A stretch of 32,151 nucleotides of DNA. Origin: an uncultured Anaerolineales bacterium. Lineage in GTDB: Bacteria > Chloroflexota > Anaerolineae > UBA4142. How positions within the stretch are numbered: the first letter of the stretch is position 1; every line of letters starts with the position of its first letter. Positions 5,596 through 13,617 of the stretch are shown here, piece by piece. Both the position numbers and the translations under genes were made by a program. Under the pieces are notes generated by a model. It made no database searches, was not told the DNA's origin, and worked only from the letters and a program-made list of their open reading frames with translations. Location of the stretch: NCBI GenBank assembly GCA_903825565.1, contig CAIKBD010000268.1, forward strand, positions 1 to 32,151, written 5' to 3'.

Positions 5596-8397
5596 CTACT
5601 CGACTACCTGACCCTCCGCCTTGATTTTGATCTGCAACACGTTCAACACATTCAACGCTTGCACCGGCGTCATGTTTGCAATGTCCGCGTCCGCAATTTG
5701 CCGCAACACCGCGCGCCACATTTCCGCGCGCGTGTCGTAAATCGCGCGGTCTTCGTGAACAACTGTGTTTGCGCTCTGAACACTGGACACTGAATACTGA
5801 TTACTGCCGACTGTTGACTGTTGACTGTCTACTGACGACTCTCGACTTTTCTCCAGCCCGCGCAACACTGCCTCCGCGCGCTCCACCACCCGCGCCGGCA
5901 AACCAGCGAGTTGCGCGACGTGAATCCCAAAACTTTTTTCCGCGCCGCCCGCAATCACCTGCCGCAAGAAAATCACCTCGTTCCCTTGCTCTTTGACCGC
6001 CATCGTAAAATTCTTGATCGCGTCGCTCTGCGCCTCAAGTTGCGTCAACTCGTGATAGTGTGTCGCAAACAACGTTTTCGCGCCGACGAGATTGTGAATC
6101 TCTTCCGCGATTGCCCACGCGAGCGAAATGCCATCATACGTCGAAGTGCCGCGCCCCACTTCATCGAGCACGATGAGCGAACGCGCCGTCGCGTGCCGCA
6201 AAATGTGACTCGTCTCGCTCATCTCCACGAGAAACGTCGAGCGACCTTGCGCAATGTCATCGCTTGCGCCGACGCGCGTGAAGATGCGATCCGTCAGCGC
6301 GATGCGCGCGGAACGTGCTGGCACGAAACTGCCGATTTGCGCCATCAACACGATGAGCGCGACCTGGCGCACGAACACACTTTTGCCCGACATGTTTGGG
6401 CCGGTGAGAATGATCACGCGTTGCGATTCGTTGTCGAGCCGCGCGTCGTTCGGCACGAATGGTTCGGCGGCGGGGTGCTGAAACCGCTCGACGACTGGAT
6501 GCCGCCCCTCGCAAATTTCGATCACCTCGCCGTCGTCCACCACCGGCTTGACGTAGCCGTGCCGCGCGGCGGCTTCGGCAAGCGCACCCAACGCGTCGAG
6601 TTGCGCGAGGATGCGCGCGGCGCGGTGCAAGCGCGCGGCGTGTTGCGCGACGGCGCGGCGCACTTGCGCGAACAACTCGTACTCCAAATCCTTGACCCGA
6701 TCCTGGGTCGCCAACAGGTGCGTCGCTTGCGCTTTGAGCTCGGGCGTGACGTACCGTTCGGCGTGCGAGATCGTCGCGCGGCGTTCGTAATTTTTCGGAA
6801 CGAGATGGGCGTCGCGGCGCGGCAGTTCGATGAAATAACCGAACACTTCATTGTAGCGTACGCGCAATGTTTTGATGCCGGTGCGTTGGCGTTCCTGCGT
6901 TTCGAGTTCGGCGAGCCAATCCTTGCCGTGCGTCGCGCTCGCGCGCAGTTCGTCGAGCGGCGCGGCGTAGCCGGGTTTGATCAGCCCGCCGTCTTTGATC
7001 AGAATGGGGGGATCATCTACGATTGCGCGATCAATCAACTCGTGCACGTCTTGCAACTCGTCGAGGTCGTCGTGTAATTTTTGCAACAGCAGAGACGCAA
7101 GATTTTGCGTCTCTGCAAGACGCGATTTTATTTTCGGCAACCGCATCAATGTGCGTTTCAATCCGATCAGATCGCGCGCGTTGGCGTTGCCAAAGCCGAT
7201 GCGTCCGACGAGTCGCTCGACATCGAACAACCCGTCGAGCAAGGCGCGCAGGTCGCCGCGCAAGAATGCGTCGCGATACAATTCGTCCACCGCATCAAGG
7301 CGCGCGCGAATGGCATCCAGATCGAGGAGCGGTTGCTGAATCCACCGTTTGAGCAACCGCGCGCCCATCGCTGTCAAGGTGTGATCGAGCACGCCGAACA
7401 ATGAGCGTGGAGAGCCGCCGCGCCGGGACGTTTCGCCGTAATCCTGCAACGCGGCGGTCAATTCCAAATTCCGCCGGGTCGCCGGGTCGAGTAGCATATA
7501 ATCCGCGAGTGAGTACGTCCACAAATGGTTGAGGTGGGCAAGCGCATGGGGCGGTTCGTGCGTGGGTTGGTTCGCGCGGAGATAGTGGAGCGCGAGGTGC
7601 GCGGCGATGATCGCGAGCGGCAACGTGTCGCACCCGAACGGGGCGAGTGTGGCGACGCCGAACTGCTCGCACAAGGCGCGCCGCGCTTCGAGTTCGTCGC
7701 ACGTGCGGTCTTCGACCGGTGAAATGCGCGCGGGGTGTAACGCGGTGAGCCGCGCGACAAATTCCGCATCGGCAGCAAGCGCGCGCGGCAAAACGATCTC
7801 GCTCGCCTGCACGCGTTGCAATTCGTCGCACAATTTTTGCGTCGCGTCCGCGTCTTCGATCTGTGTCGTTGCAAATTCGCCGGTCGAAATGTCAACGAGG
7901 GCGAGACCGAAGGCGAGAGGGCGAGTGGGGGAATGCGTGAGTGGGTGATTGTCTCTCCCCCTCTCCCTTTCTCCCATTCTCCCGCCCGCATCTCGAAAAA
8001 TCGCCGCCAAATAATTATCGCTCTTGGCGCGCAACAGCGCATCTTCGACGACCGTGCCGGGGGTGATGACGCGCACGACATCGCGCTGGACGAGGCGTTT
8101 CACCTTTTTCGGGTCTTCGAGTTGCTCGACGAGCGCGACCTTGTAACCCTTGTCAATCAGTTTGGCGATGTACGCTTGAACGTGATGGTGCGGCACGCCC
8201 GCCATCGGCAGGCGCGTGCCTTTGGCGAACGCGCGCGCGGTGAGCACAAGTTCGAGTTCGCGCGCGGCGATCTTGGCGTCGGCATCGAAGGTCTCGTAAA
8301 AATCGCCGAGCCGAAACAGTACGAGCGCGTCGGGAAAGCGCGCTTTGATGTGCCGATACTGGGCGAGCATCGGCGTCAGTTTTTTCTCGTCAGGCAT
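5596..8397 (-). CDS. mutS: DNA mismatch repair protein MutS
   Basis: A 933-aa mismatch-recognition ATPase. The mismatch-wedging motif is visible as GDFYETF (F33, E35). The C-terminal ATPase has Walker A GPNMSGKS (about 666-673), DDIAQGRSTFLVEM, Walker B DEVGRGTSTYDG (about 745) and ATHYHEL (about 782). It is longer than the usual 850-880 aa because low-complexity stretches are inserted in frame at about residues 136-160, 427-436 and 849-876, each matching a repeat family seen elsewhere in the window. I chose ATG 8397 because a TATAAT ends eight bases upstream, implying a leaderless mRNA; ATG 8406 is an alternative. It is followed by the K+ channel and mutL on the same strand. Confidence 0.95.
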   Translation of the reverse strand: MPDEKKLTPMLAQYRHIKARFPDALVLFRLGDFYETFDADAKIAARELELVLTARAFAKGTRLPMAGVPHHHVQAYIAKLIDKGYKVALVEQLEDPKKVKRLVQRDVVRVITPGTVVEDALLRAKSDNYLAAIFRDAGGRMGERERGRDNHPLTHSPTRPLAFGLALVDISTGEFATTQIEDADATQKLCDELQRVQASEIVLPRALAADAEFVARLTALHPARISPVEDRTCDELEARRALCEQFGVATLAPFGCDTLPLAIIAAHLALHYLRANQPTHEPPHALAHLNHLWTYSLADYMLLDPATRRNLELTAALQDYGETSRRGGSPRSLFGVLDHTLTAMGARLLKRWIQQPLLDLDAIRARLDAVDELYRDAFLRGDLRALLDGLFDVERLVGRIGFGNANARDLIGLKRTLMRLPKIKSRLAETQNLASLLLQKLHDDLDELQDVHELIDRAIVDDPPILIKDGGLIKPGYAAPLDELRASATHGKDWLAELETQERQRTGIKTLRVRYNEVFGYFIELPRRDAHLVPKNYERRATISHAERYVTPELKAQATHLLATQDRVKDLEYELFAQVRRAVAQHAARLHRAARILAQLDALGALAEAAARHGYVKPVVDDGEVIEICEGRHPVVERFQHPAAEPFVPNDARLDNESQRVIILTGPNMSGKSVFVRQVALIVLMAQIGSFVPARSARIALTDRIFTRVGASDDIAQGRSTFLVEMSETSHILRHATARSLIVLDEVGRGTSTYDGISLAWAIAEEIHNLVGAKTLFATHYHELTQLEAQSDAIKNFTMAVKEQGNEVIFLRQVIAGGAEKSFGIHVAQLAGLPARVVERAEAVLRGLEKSRESSVDSQQSTVGSNQYSVSSVQSANTVVHEDRAIYDTRAEMWRAVLRQIADADIANMTPVQALNVLNVLQIKIKAEGQVVE
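5765..5850. repeat. ACTGTTGACTG-type word repeat inside mutS
   Basis: Variations on (ACTG)TTGACTGTCGACT are repeated across this segment and read in frame in mutS as a Ser/Gln/Val-rich stretch. The same words flank the four-helix-bundle gene at 26771-26792 and 27191-27212. It falls in the poorly conserved region behind the ATPase domain. Confidence 0.7.
7089..7116. repeat. Perfect 12-bp inverted repeat in frame inside mutS
   Basis: GCAGAGACGCAA and TTGCGTCTCTGC flank a four-base spacer. This AGAGACGC...GCGTCTCT palindrome resembles a class of interspersed repeats familiar from other bacterial genomes. It is read in frame (about residues 427-436 of MutS). Confidence 0.75.
7912..7986. repeat. 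Purine/pyrimidine-rich word repeat inside mutS
   Basis: GAGAGGGCGAGTGGGGG on the left and CTCTCCCCCTCTCCC on the right form an imperfect inverted pair, read in frame as a Gly/Arg/Pro/Thr-rich insert (about residues 137-161) in MutS. It belongs to the same family as the hairpin at 22441-22510. Confidence 0.7.
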
Positions 8398-8404
8398 TGC
8401 GCGC

Positions 8405-8433
8405 ATTATAGCGAGATTGCGCGCACGCGGCAA
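8405..8433 (-). promoter_or_regulatory. Promoter of mutS, predicted leaderless
   Basis: On the minus strand TTGCCG (8433-8428), a 17-bp spacer and a perfect TATAAT (8410-8405). Initiation seven or so bases downstream falls at the mutS ATG (8397), leaving no room for a Shine-Dalgarno sequence. Confidence 0.6.
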
Positions 8434-8460
8434 GGGGAAGGGGCAGGGCGTTCGCCGTGG

Positions 8461-9714
8461 TTACGGACATTGGATCACGCCTTGCGCCCACAAGCAACCG
8501 CCACAAACCGGAAATTGATTGCCTAGGCAATCTTCCCGGTTCGAGTCGAGCAGTTCACAGCCGCCGCAAAAAGTGCACGGCGCAAACCCGAAACTGTGGA
8601 CGCGTTCGCGGTACGTCACATAATCGGGGTCGAGCCACAAGTCGCCGAGCGCGCGTTCGTTCACGTTGCCGATGACGTGCCGATGCAACTGGCGTTCCCT
8701 GCCGCGCAGATGCGTGGTGTAATTGTGGAGGAGCGGCGGACATGGGCTGAGACTGCCATCCCAGCCAATCGTGGTTGCGCCGGACTCGACGAACACGCAC
8801 ACATCGTTCGCGCCGCTCAACCGATTGCCGGCAAAAGTCACGCTGTACCCGCTGTCGAGCGCGGCGAAAAACGCGTCGCGCGTCGTCTCGTTAATGTCCA
8901 GCTTGGGCATGCTCAGACGCGGCAACCAGTCCGACGAAAAATAAGTGATGTTTTTGAGCGTGCGCTCGTACAAAATATCGTGACGCATCTCGTCCGTGTA
9001 CGGCAGTACGTTGCTGACCGAAAATTTCGACGCGCCCAAACTGCGCCCCAGTTTGATCACGGCGGGCAGATCGTTGATGTTGCGCTTCATTGCCACGAAC
9101 GCAATCCCGATTTCCGGTTTGGGCTTGTGCGATCCTTTGCGGAGTTTGCGAAACGTCGAAACATTTTCGAGCACTTGGGGCAACAGCGCGCCCAGCCGCA
9201 CGTCCTCGTAACTGTCCGGCGTCGCGCCGTCGAGCGAGACCCACAGCACGTCGAGACCCGCTTCGATCAGTTGGCGCGACCGGTGCGGATTCAGAATCGT
9301 TCCATTCGTCGTGATTTCCGCCGTACACCCCAGTTCCTTGACGCGCCGGATCATTTCGATGATGCGCGGGTGCGACGTAGGTTCGCCGATGCCGGCGAAC
9401 ATGATAGCGGGTTTCGGCGTGAGCGGGCGCAACCCGGCGAGAATGTGTTCGAACGTTTCCTCGCTCATGCGCCCCATCGGTTCGTCCCAGGTATTGCGCA
9501 TGCACGTGCGACAGACGATATTGCACAAACTGGTCGGCTCGATGTACACTTTGGCAAGATGCGTGAGCGCGCGATGCAAGCGGAGCGTGTTCGTTTCGCG
9601 ATCAATGCGAAGCCGCGCCCCGGGCGTCAGCCCGTACTGCGCGGCGAATTCGGGCGGAAGCGTCAGGCGGCCCTGCTCGTCTACTTCTGCCCAGGGAGTC
9701 GGATCATAACCCAT
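8461..9714 (-). CDS. Radical SAM/SPASM protein with N-terminal AbrB-like domain
   Basis: A 417-aa protein. Residues about 8-48 have the swapped-hairpin AbrB/SpoVT pattern (V-D-E-Q-G-R-L-T-L-P..., then GLTPGARLRI), normally a DNA-binding or oligomerisation fold. A radical SAM core follows with C64-x3-C68-x2-C71 (CNIVCRTC), and the C-terminal SPASM-like region holds C380, C383, C386, C396, C404, C407 and C416 for additional Fe-S clusters. Enzymes of this type modify peptides or proteins or mature cofactors. The VYIEPTSLCNIVCRTC style recalls radical SAM maturases linked to tungsten oxidoreductases, but no such oxidoreductase is in the window, so the substrate is open. The start at 9714 has AAAGG 8-12 bases upstream. 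It is divergent from the peptide transporter operon. Confidence 0.85.
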   Translation of the reverse strand: MGYDPTPWAEVDEQGRLTLPPEFAAQYGLTPGARLRIDRETNTLRLHRALTHLAKVYIEPTSLCNIVCRTCMRNTWDEPMGRMSEETFEHILAGLRPLTPKPAIMFAGIGEPTSHPRIIEMIRRVKELGCTAEITTNGTILNPHRSRQLIEAGLDVLWVSLDGATPDSYEDVRLGALLPQVLENVSTFRKLRKGSHKPKPEIGIAFVAMKRNINDLPAVIKLGRSLGASKFSVSNVLPYTDEMRHDILYERTLKNITYFSSDWLPRLSMPKLDINETTRDAFFAALDSGYSVTFAGNRLSGANDVCVFVESGATTIGWDGSLSPCPPLLHNYTTHLRGRERQLHRHVIGNVNERALGDLWLDPDYVTYRERVHSFGFAPCTFCGGCELLDSNREDCLGNQFPVCGGCLWAQGVIQCP

Positions 9715-9741
9715 TCGGTTGCCTTTCTAATGCAAGTGCGG

Positions 9742-9816
9742 GAATCGCGGGTCGGCGTGGCATACGCGATTCGTGCCAAAAAATTGATGGTGTTGTGGTG
9801 ACAACGCATGCCGACG
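9742..9816 (-). promoter_or_regulatory. Structured 5' leader of the radical SAM gene
   Basis: The predicted 5' UTR is about 110 nt. Minus-strand GAATCGCG (9772-9765) pairs perfectly with CGCGATTC (9749-9742) just upstream of the ribosome binding site. The 15-base loop and adjacent bases can pair with an upstream segment (9816-9805) in two registers: GTCGGC with GCCGAC (9756-9751), and GGCATGCG with CGTATGCC (9766-9759). This could be a pseudoknot or a switch. I do not recognise a known riboswitch. Confidence 0.35.
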
Positions 9817-9830
9817 GTCACACTGTTAAA

Positions 9831-9859
9831 AGTATAGCACGCGTACCAAGCCGTGTCAA
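9831..9859 (-). promoter_or_regulatory. Promoter of the radical SAM gene
   Basis: On the minus strand a perfect TTGACA (9859-9854), a 17-bp spacer and TATACT (9836-9831). The predicted transcription start near 9824 leaves a long leader before the ATG at 9714. Confidence 0.75.
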
Positions 9860-9916
9860 AGAGCTCGCTGATTGCTGATTCGGCAGGAGCCGAGATGGAG
9901 AAACTTGTTTTCCCGT

Positions 9917-9945
9917 TTGTAAATATCGGTTCAATCGTATATAAT
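9917..9945 (+). promoter_or_regulatory. Promoter of the peptide transporter operon
   Basis: TTGTAA (9917-9922), a 17-bp spacer and a perfect TATAAT (9940-9945), followed by AAAAGGAGGAG just before the ATG at 9984. The promoter diverges from that of the radical SAM gene. Confidence 0.7.
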
Positions 9946-9983
9946 CCGCCCGCGAATGATTCGCGCAATTCAAAAGGAGGAGT

Positions 9984-11762
9984 ATGTCTCGTTTCAATCG
10001 TCTCGTTCTTTTTCTAGTTCTGGCAAGCGTGTTGATGTTGATCGCCGTGGCGTGCGCGCCTGCGCCGACGCCCGCGCCGACTGCCGCGCCGCCGACTGCC
10101 GCACCGAAACCTACCGATGCGCCCAAGCCAACCACCGCGCCCGTCGCAACCGCCGCACCCAAGCCCACTGACGCGCCCAAGCCGACGGAAGCGCCAAAAC
10201 CAACCGTCGCGCCGACCGCCGCACCCAAGCCCACTGATGCGCCCAAAGCCGCCGAACCGACGCGCGGTGGCATCGCCGTGATTGCAATTGACTCGGACCC
10301 TGAAACGCTGAACCTGGGTCTCACGACCGGCTATTCGTCCGGGGATGTTGCCTCGAAAATTTTTAACGGCTTGGTTTGGCTCGACGGCAACTATCAACCG
10401 CAACCGCAACTCGCCGAATCGTGGACGGTTTCCGCCGATGGCAAAGTCTACACGTTCAAACTTCGCAGTGGCGTGACATGGCACGACGGCAAGCCGTTTA
10501 CCAGCGCAGATGTCAAGTACTCGTACGACGAAATTTTGCTGAAACTGCACCCGCGCACGCGCACGCTCGCGCCGCGCCTCGACTCTGTCGCTGCGCCCGA
10601 CGCGCAAACCGTTGTGTTCACGCTCAAAGACGCGTACGCGCCGTTCATGATCCAGCAAACTGTGTTCGATGCGCCGATCCTGCCCAAGCATGTGTACGAC
10701 GGGCAAGGCGATGTGACGAAAAACCCGGCGAACGTCAAACCGATTGGCACAGGTCCCTTCAAGTTTGTCGAATGGAACAAGGGCGCGACGATCAAGCTCG
10801 CGCGCTATGACAACTATTTCGAAAAAGGCAAGCCGTACCTTGATGGCATTGTCTTCCAAATTATTCCGCAAGGCGCGAATCGTTCGACCGCGCTCGAAAC
10901 CGGCGAAGTGGATTTCGTCGTTGACTTTTATCTGCCCAAGACTGATGTCAAACGCCTCGAAGCCAACGCCAAGCTAACCGCCAAGCGCGGACAAGGCGCG
11001 CCGGCGATTGACTTTATGATGATGAACACGCGTACCAAGGCGCTCTCCACTGCCGAAGCGCGCCAAGCCGTGGCGCAGGCGATTGATCGCAAACGCGTCG
11101 TAGATCAATCCATGAACGGCATCGCGCGCGCGGCGCGCGGTCCATTCGGCGATGGCTTCAAATGGTTGCTCACGCCCGACGTGGATTACGCCAAAATGTA
11201 CCCGCTCGATGTCGCCAAAGCCAAAGCGGCGCTCGACAAAGCCGGCGTCACCGCGGGCACGGACGGGATGCGCGGCAAGTTGCGCCTCGTTTACGATTCG
11301 GCACGCCCGCAATTTGTCGCGGCGGCGCAAATCATCAAGGAAAATTTGAAAGACCTTGGCTTTGACGTGGACTTGCAAGCGCTCGAACGCTCCGTGTTGA
11401 TCCAAAAAGTTTTCCTCGATTGGGAATATGATCTCACCCTCCAATCGTTCGTATCGTCCGGCGATCCGTCCATCGGCTATCATCGCCTCTACATCACGAC
11501 GCCGACCAAGGCGCAGTTCACGAACCAGACCGGTTACACCAATCCCAAGGTGGACGAACTGCTCGCCAAAGCCGCGACCGCGCCCGATGTGAAAGCGCGC
11601 GCAGCGGCGTATGCCGAAGCGCAAGTGATTCTTGCCAAAGACTTGCCCAGTCTCGTGCTGTTCGACGAGGAAGGCGTGGATTTTGCGAGTAAGAAATTAA
11701 GCGGCGTGTGGGCGGGGATTGACTCACGCGACCGCTGGGATCTCGTCTGGATGCCCAAGTAG
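9984..11762 (+). CDS. ABC transporter substrate-binding lipoprotein (peptide/nickel family 5)
   Basis: A 592-aa solute receptor of the DppA/OppA family. It starts with a lipoprotein signal peptide; the lipobox ends in A-V-A-C with lipidated Cys24, anchoring it outside the cytoplasmic membrane. Residues about 25-92 are a flexible linker of repeated PTDAPKPT/PTAAPKPT units, typical of Chloroflexota binding proteins. The binding domain follows, with GLVWLDGNYQPQPQLAESW and GVTWHDGKPFTSADVKYSYDE-like motifs of family 5. It is the first gene of a transporter operon and has a strong Shine-Dalgarno. It probably delivers short peptides to the permeases next door; the exact ligand is not predictable. 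A 16-bp perfect hairpin sits directly behind its stop. Confidence 0.93.
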   Translation: MSRFNRLVLFLVLASVLMLIAVACAPAPTPAPTAAPPTAAPKPTDAPKPTTAPVATAAPKPTDAPKPTEAPKPTVAPTAAPKPTDAPKAAEPTRGGIAVIAIDSDPETLNLGLTTGYSSGDVASKIFNGLVWLDGNYQPQPQLAESWTVSADGKVYTFKLRSGVTWHDGKPFTSADVKYSYDEILLKLHPRTRTLAPRLDSVAAPDAQTVVFTLKDAYAPFMIQQTVFDAPILPKHVYDGQGDVTKNPANVKPIGTGPFKFVEWNKGATIKLARYDNYFEKGKPYLDGIVFQIIPQGANRSTALETGEVDFVVDFYLPKTDVKRLEANAKLTAKRGQGAPAIDFMMMNTRTKALSTAEARQAVAQAIDRKRVVDQSMNGIARAARGPFGDGFKWLLTPDVDYAKMYPLDVAKAKAALDKAGVTAGTDGMRGKLRLVYDSARPQFVAAAQIIKENLKDLGFDVDLQALERSVLIQKVFLDWEYDLTLQSFVSSGDPSIGYHRLYITTPTKAQFTNQTGYTNPKVDELLAKAATAPDVKARAAAYAEAQVILAKDLPSLVLFDEEGVDFASKKLSGVWAGIDSRDRWDLVWMPK

Positions 11763-11763
11763 A

Positions 11764-11834
11764 GATTGGAGATTGGAAATTGGAAGTTGGAGCGCGAGTT
11801 CCAACTTCCAATTTCTAACTTCCAACTTCCAATC
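11764..11834 (+). repeat. Intercistronic hairpin of TTGGAAGTTGGA words
   Basis: Bases 11776-11791 (GAAATTGGAAGTTGGA) are perfectly complementary to 11800-11815 with an 8-base loop, and further TTGGA/TCCAA words flank them. It starts right behind the binding-protein stop and reaches the permease start, leaving that gene without a visible Shine-Dalgarno. In other transporter operons such stem-loops protect the binding-protein mRNA; that role here is inference. Confidence 0.8.
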
Positions 11835-11836
11835 CA

Positions 11837-12805
11837 ATGTGGTTCTACATTCTTAAACGCGTCGCGCAAGCCCTGCCGCTGTTGCTCGCCGTCGTCGTCG
11901 TCAACTTTGTGCTGATCCAGCTCGCGCCCGGCGATCCGGTCACGCTCCTCGTCGGCGATTTCCCCGCGCCCGAAGAGTACGTCAAGCAGGTGCGCGCCGA
12001 GTACGGGTTGGATCGCCCGGTCGCCGAGCGGCTCGTGCTGTACCTGGGACAACTGGCGCGCGGTAACCTGGGCTACTCATTCGCCAACCGGATGTCCGTC
12101 GCCGAATTGATCGGCAAGCGCATCGGTCCAACCTTGCAATTGATGTTCACTGCGCTCGTCATCGCGATCGTAATCGGCGTAACGCTCGGCGTCGTTGCCG
12201 CGCGCGGTCGCGGCAAACTCGCGGACTGGATCGCGCAGATTGGCGCGCTCGTCGGCTATTCCGTGCCGGACTTTTGGCTGGGGCAGGTGCTGATTATTTT
12301 GTTCGCCGTCACGCTCGCTCTGCTCCCGTCGCAAGGGATGCGCTCGGCGCGCTCCGTTGCCACCGGGTTGGACGCGTTCCTCGAAACTTTGCCGTACCTC
12401 ATTTTGCCGGCGACCGCGCTGTCGGTGCGGTTCATCGCGCTATTCTCGCGCATCACGCGCTCCGCCATGCTCGAAGTGCTCAACGCCGATTTCGTGCTCG
12501 CCGCGCGCGCCAAAGGGTTGAGCGAGGGGCGAGTTTTGCTCGCGCACGTTTTACGTAACGCCTCCCTGCCGATTGTCACCGTCATCGGCTACAACCTGGG
12601 TCTGCTGATCGCCGGCTCCGCGCTGATCGAAACTGTGTTTAGTTGGCCCGGCGTCGGGCGGTTGATGTTTGATTCGATCACCAAGCGCGATTACCCGGTC
12701 ATGACCGGTATTTTGCTGTTCGTGTCGCTCACCGTCGTCATTGCCAACCTGCTCACCGATCTGGCGTATGCCGCGCTCGATCCGCGCGTGCGGTACACGA
12801 GGTAA
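11837..12805 (+). CDS. Peptide ABC transporter permease, DppB type
   Basis: A 322-aa inner-membrane permease of the BPD_transp_1 family. The N-terminus MWFYILKRVAQALPLLL and the segment QLAPGDPV are characteristic of DppB/OppB. The cytoplasmic EAA loop that contacts the ATPases is at about residues 223-245 (ARAKGLSEG...). About six hydrophobic spans are visible. It forms the translocation pore with the downstream permease, whose ATG follows two bases after this stop. No ribosome binding site is apparent because a repeat hairpin abuts the start codon. Confidence 0.93.
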   Translation: MWFYILKRVAQALPLLLAVVVVNFVLIQLAPGDPVTLLVGDFPAPEEYVKQVRAEYGLDRPVAERLVLYLGQLARGNLGYSFANRMSVAELIGKRIGPTLQLMFTALVIAIVIGVTLGVVAARGRGKLADWIAQIGALVGYSVPDFWLGQVLIILFAVTLALLPSQGMRSARSVATGLDAFLETLPYLILPATALSVRFIALFSRITRSAMLEVLNADFVLAARAKGLSEGRVLLAHVLRNASLPIVTVIGYNLGLLIAGSALIETVFSWPGVGRLMFDSITKRDYPVMTGILLFVSLTVVIANLLTDLAYAALDPRVRYTR

Positions 12806-12807
12806 CG

Positions 12808-13617
12808 ATGGCGAATCTCCGCACCGGAATCGCGTTCAGTCTCATCGCGCTTTGCGTCGTCGCCGCCGTATTTGCGCCGTTCCTCGCGCCGTTCGATCCA
12901 TTTCGCGGCGGCGCGGACGCGTTGCTTCCGCCGGGCAGCAAGAGTTTCATCCTGGGATCGGATCACCTGGGCCGCGACGTTTTGTCCGAGCTGATTTTCG
13001 GCGCGCGTGTGTCGCTCGCGGTCGGCATCTCCGCCGCGCTCAGCGCGAGCGTGCTCGGTCTCGTCGTCGGCTCACTCGCCGGCTTTTTCGGCGGCTGGGT
13101 GGATGGCGTGTTGATGCGGACGAGCGAATTTTTTCAAACGTTGCCGCGTTTCGTCCTCGCGCTCGTCATCGTCGCATTTTTCGGGAGCGGCATTTTCAAA
13201 TTGATCATCGTCCTCGCCGTTCTCTCCTGGCCCCCCATCGCGCGCCTCGTCCGCGCGCAAATTTTGAGTCTGCGCGAAGCCACGTTCGTCGAAGCCGCGC
13301 GCCTCAGCGGGATGGGCTCGCTTCGCATCATCGCGCGCGAAATTTTGCCGAACGCGCTCGCGCCCGTCATCGTCACCGGCTCGCTCGACATCGCGTCCGC
13401 GATTTTGCTCGAAGCGTCGCTGTCGTTTTTTGGCTTGGGCGATGCAAACCTGATTTCGTGGGGCGGCATGTTGAACGTCGCGCAACCGTACTTGCGCCAG
13501 GCGTGGTGGATGGCGGTCTTTCCTGGGATTGCGATTTCGCTCGTCGTCCTCTCATTCAACGTGCTGGGCGATGCGCTCAACGACGCGCTCAATCCGCGTT
13601 TGCAGGAGACTGCGTGA
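12808..13617 (+). CDS. Peptide ABC transporter permease, DppC type
   Basis: A 269-aa second permease, with a first span after a very short N-terminus and then the typical LGSDHLGRDVLSELIFGARVSL motif of the DppC family. The EAA loop is near residues 157-180 (EAARLSGMGSLRIIAREILPN). It pairs with the preceding permease. A GAGG ribosome binding site lies six bases before the ATG, inside the end of the upstream gene. Its stop overlaps the GTG start of the next gene (GTGA), so translation is coupled to the ATPase. Confidence 0.93.
   Translation: MANLRTGIAFSLIALCVVAAVFAPFLAPFDPFRGGADALLPPGSKSFILGSDHLGRDVLSELIFGARVSLAVGISAALSASVLGLVVGSLAGFFGGWVDGVLMRTSEFFQTLPRFVLALVIVAFFGSGIFKLIIVLAVLSWPPIARLVRAQILSLREATFVEAARLSGMGSLRIIAREILPNALAPVIVTGSLDIASAILLEASLSFFGLGDANLISWGGMLNVAQPYLRQAWWMAVFPGIAISLVVLSFNVLGDALNDALNPRLQETA

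Noticed and set aside
5911-7077. Long plus-strand open frame opposite mutS
   Set aside because: Antisense to the MutS ATPase domain, compositionally like other shadow frames, no ribosome binding site or family features.
8596-9801. 401-codon plus-strand frame opposite the radical SAM gene
   Set aside because: The minus-strand frame has a full set of catalytic cysteines and a promoter; the plus frame has none of this.
12741-13613. Upstream part of the long frame leading into the DppD gene
   Set aside because: It overlaps dppB and dppC in another frame; the GTG at 13614 gives the standard DppD N-terminus and a 4-bp overlap.
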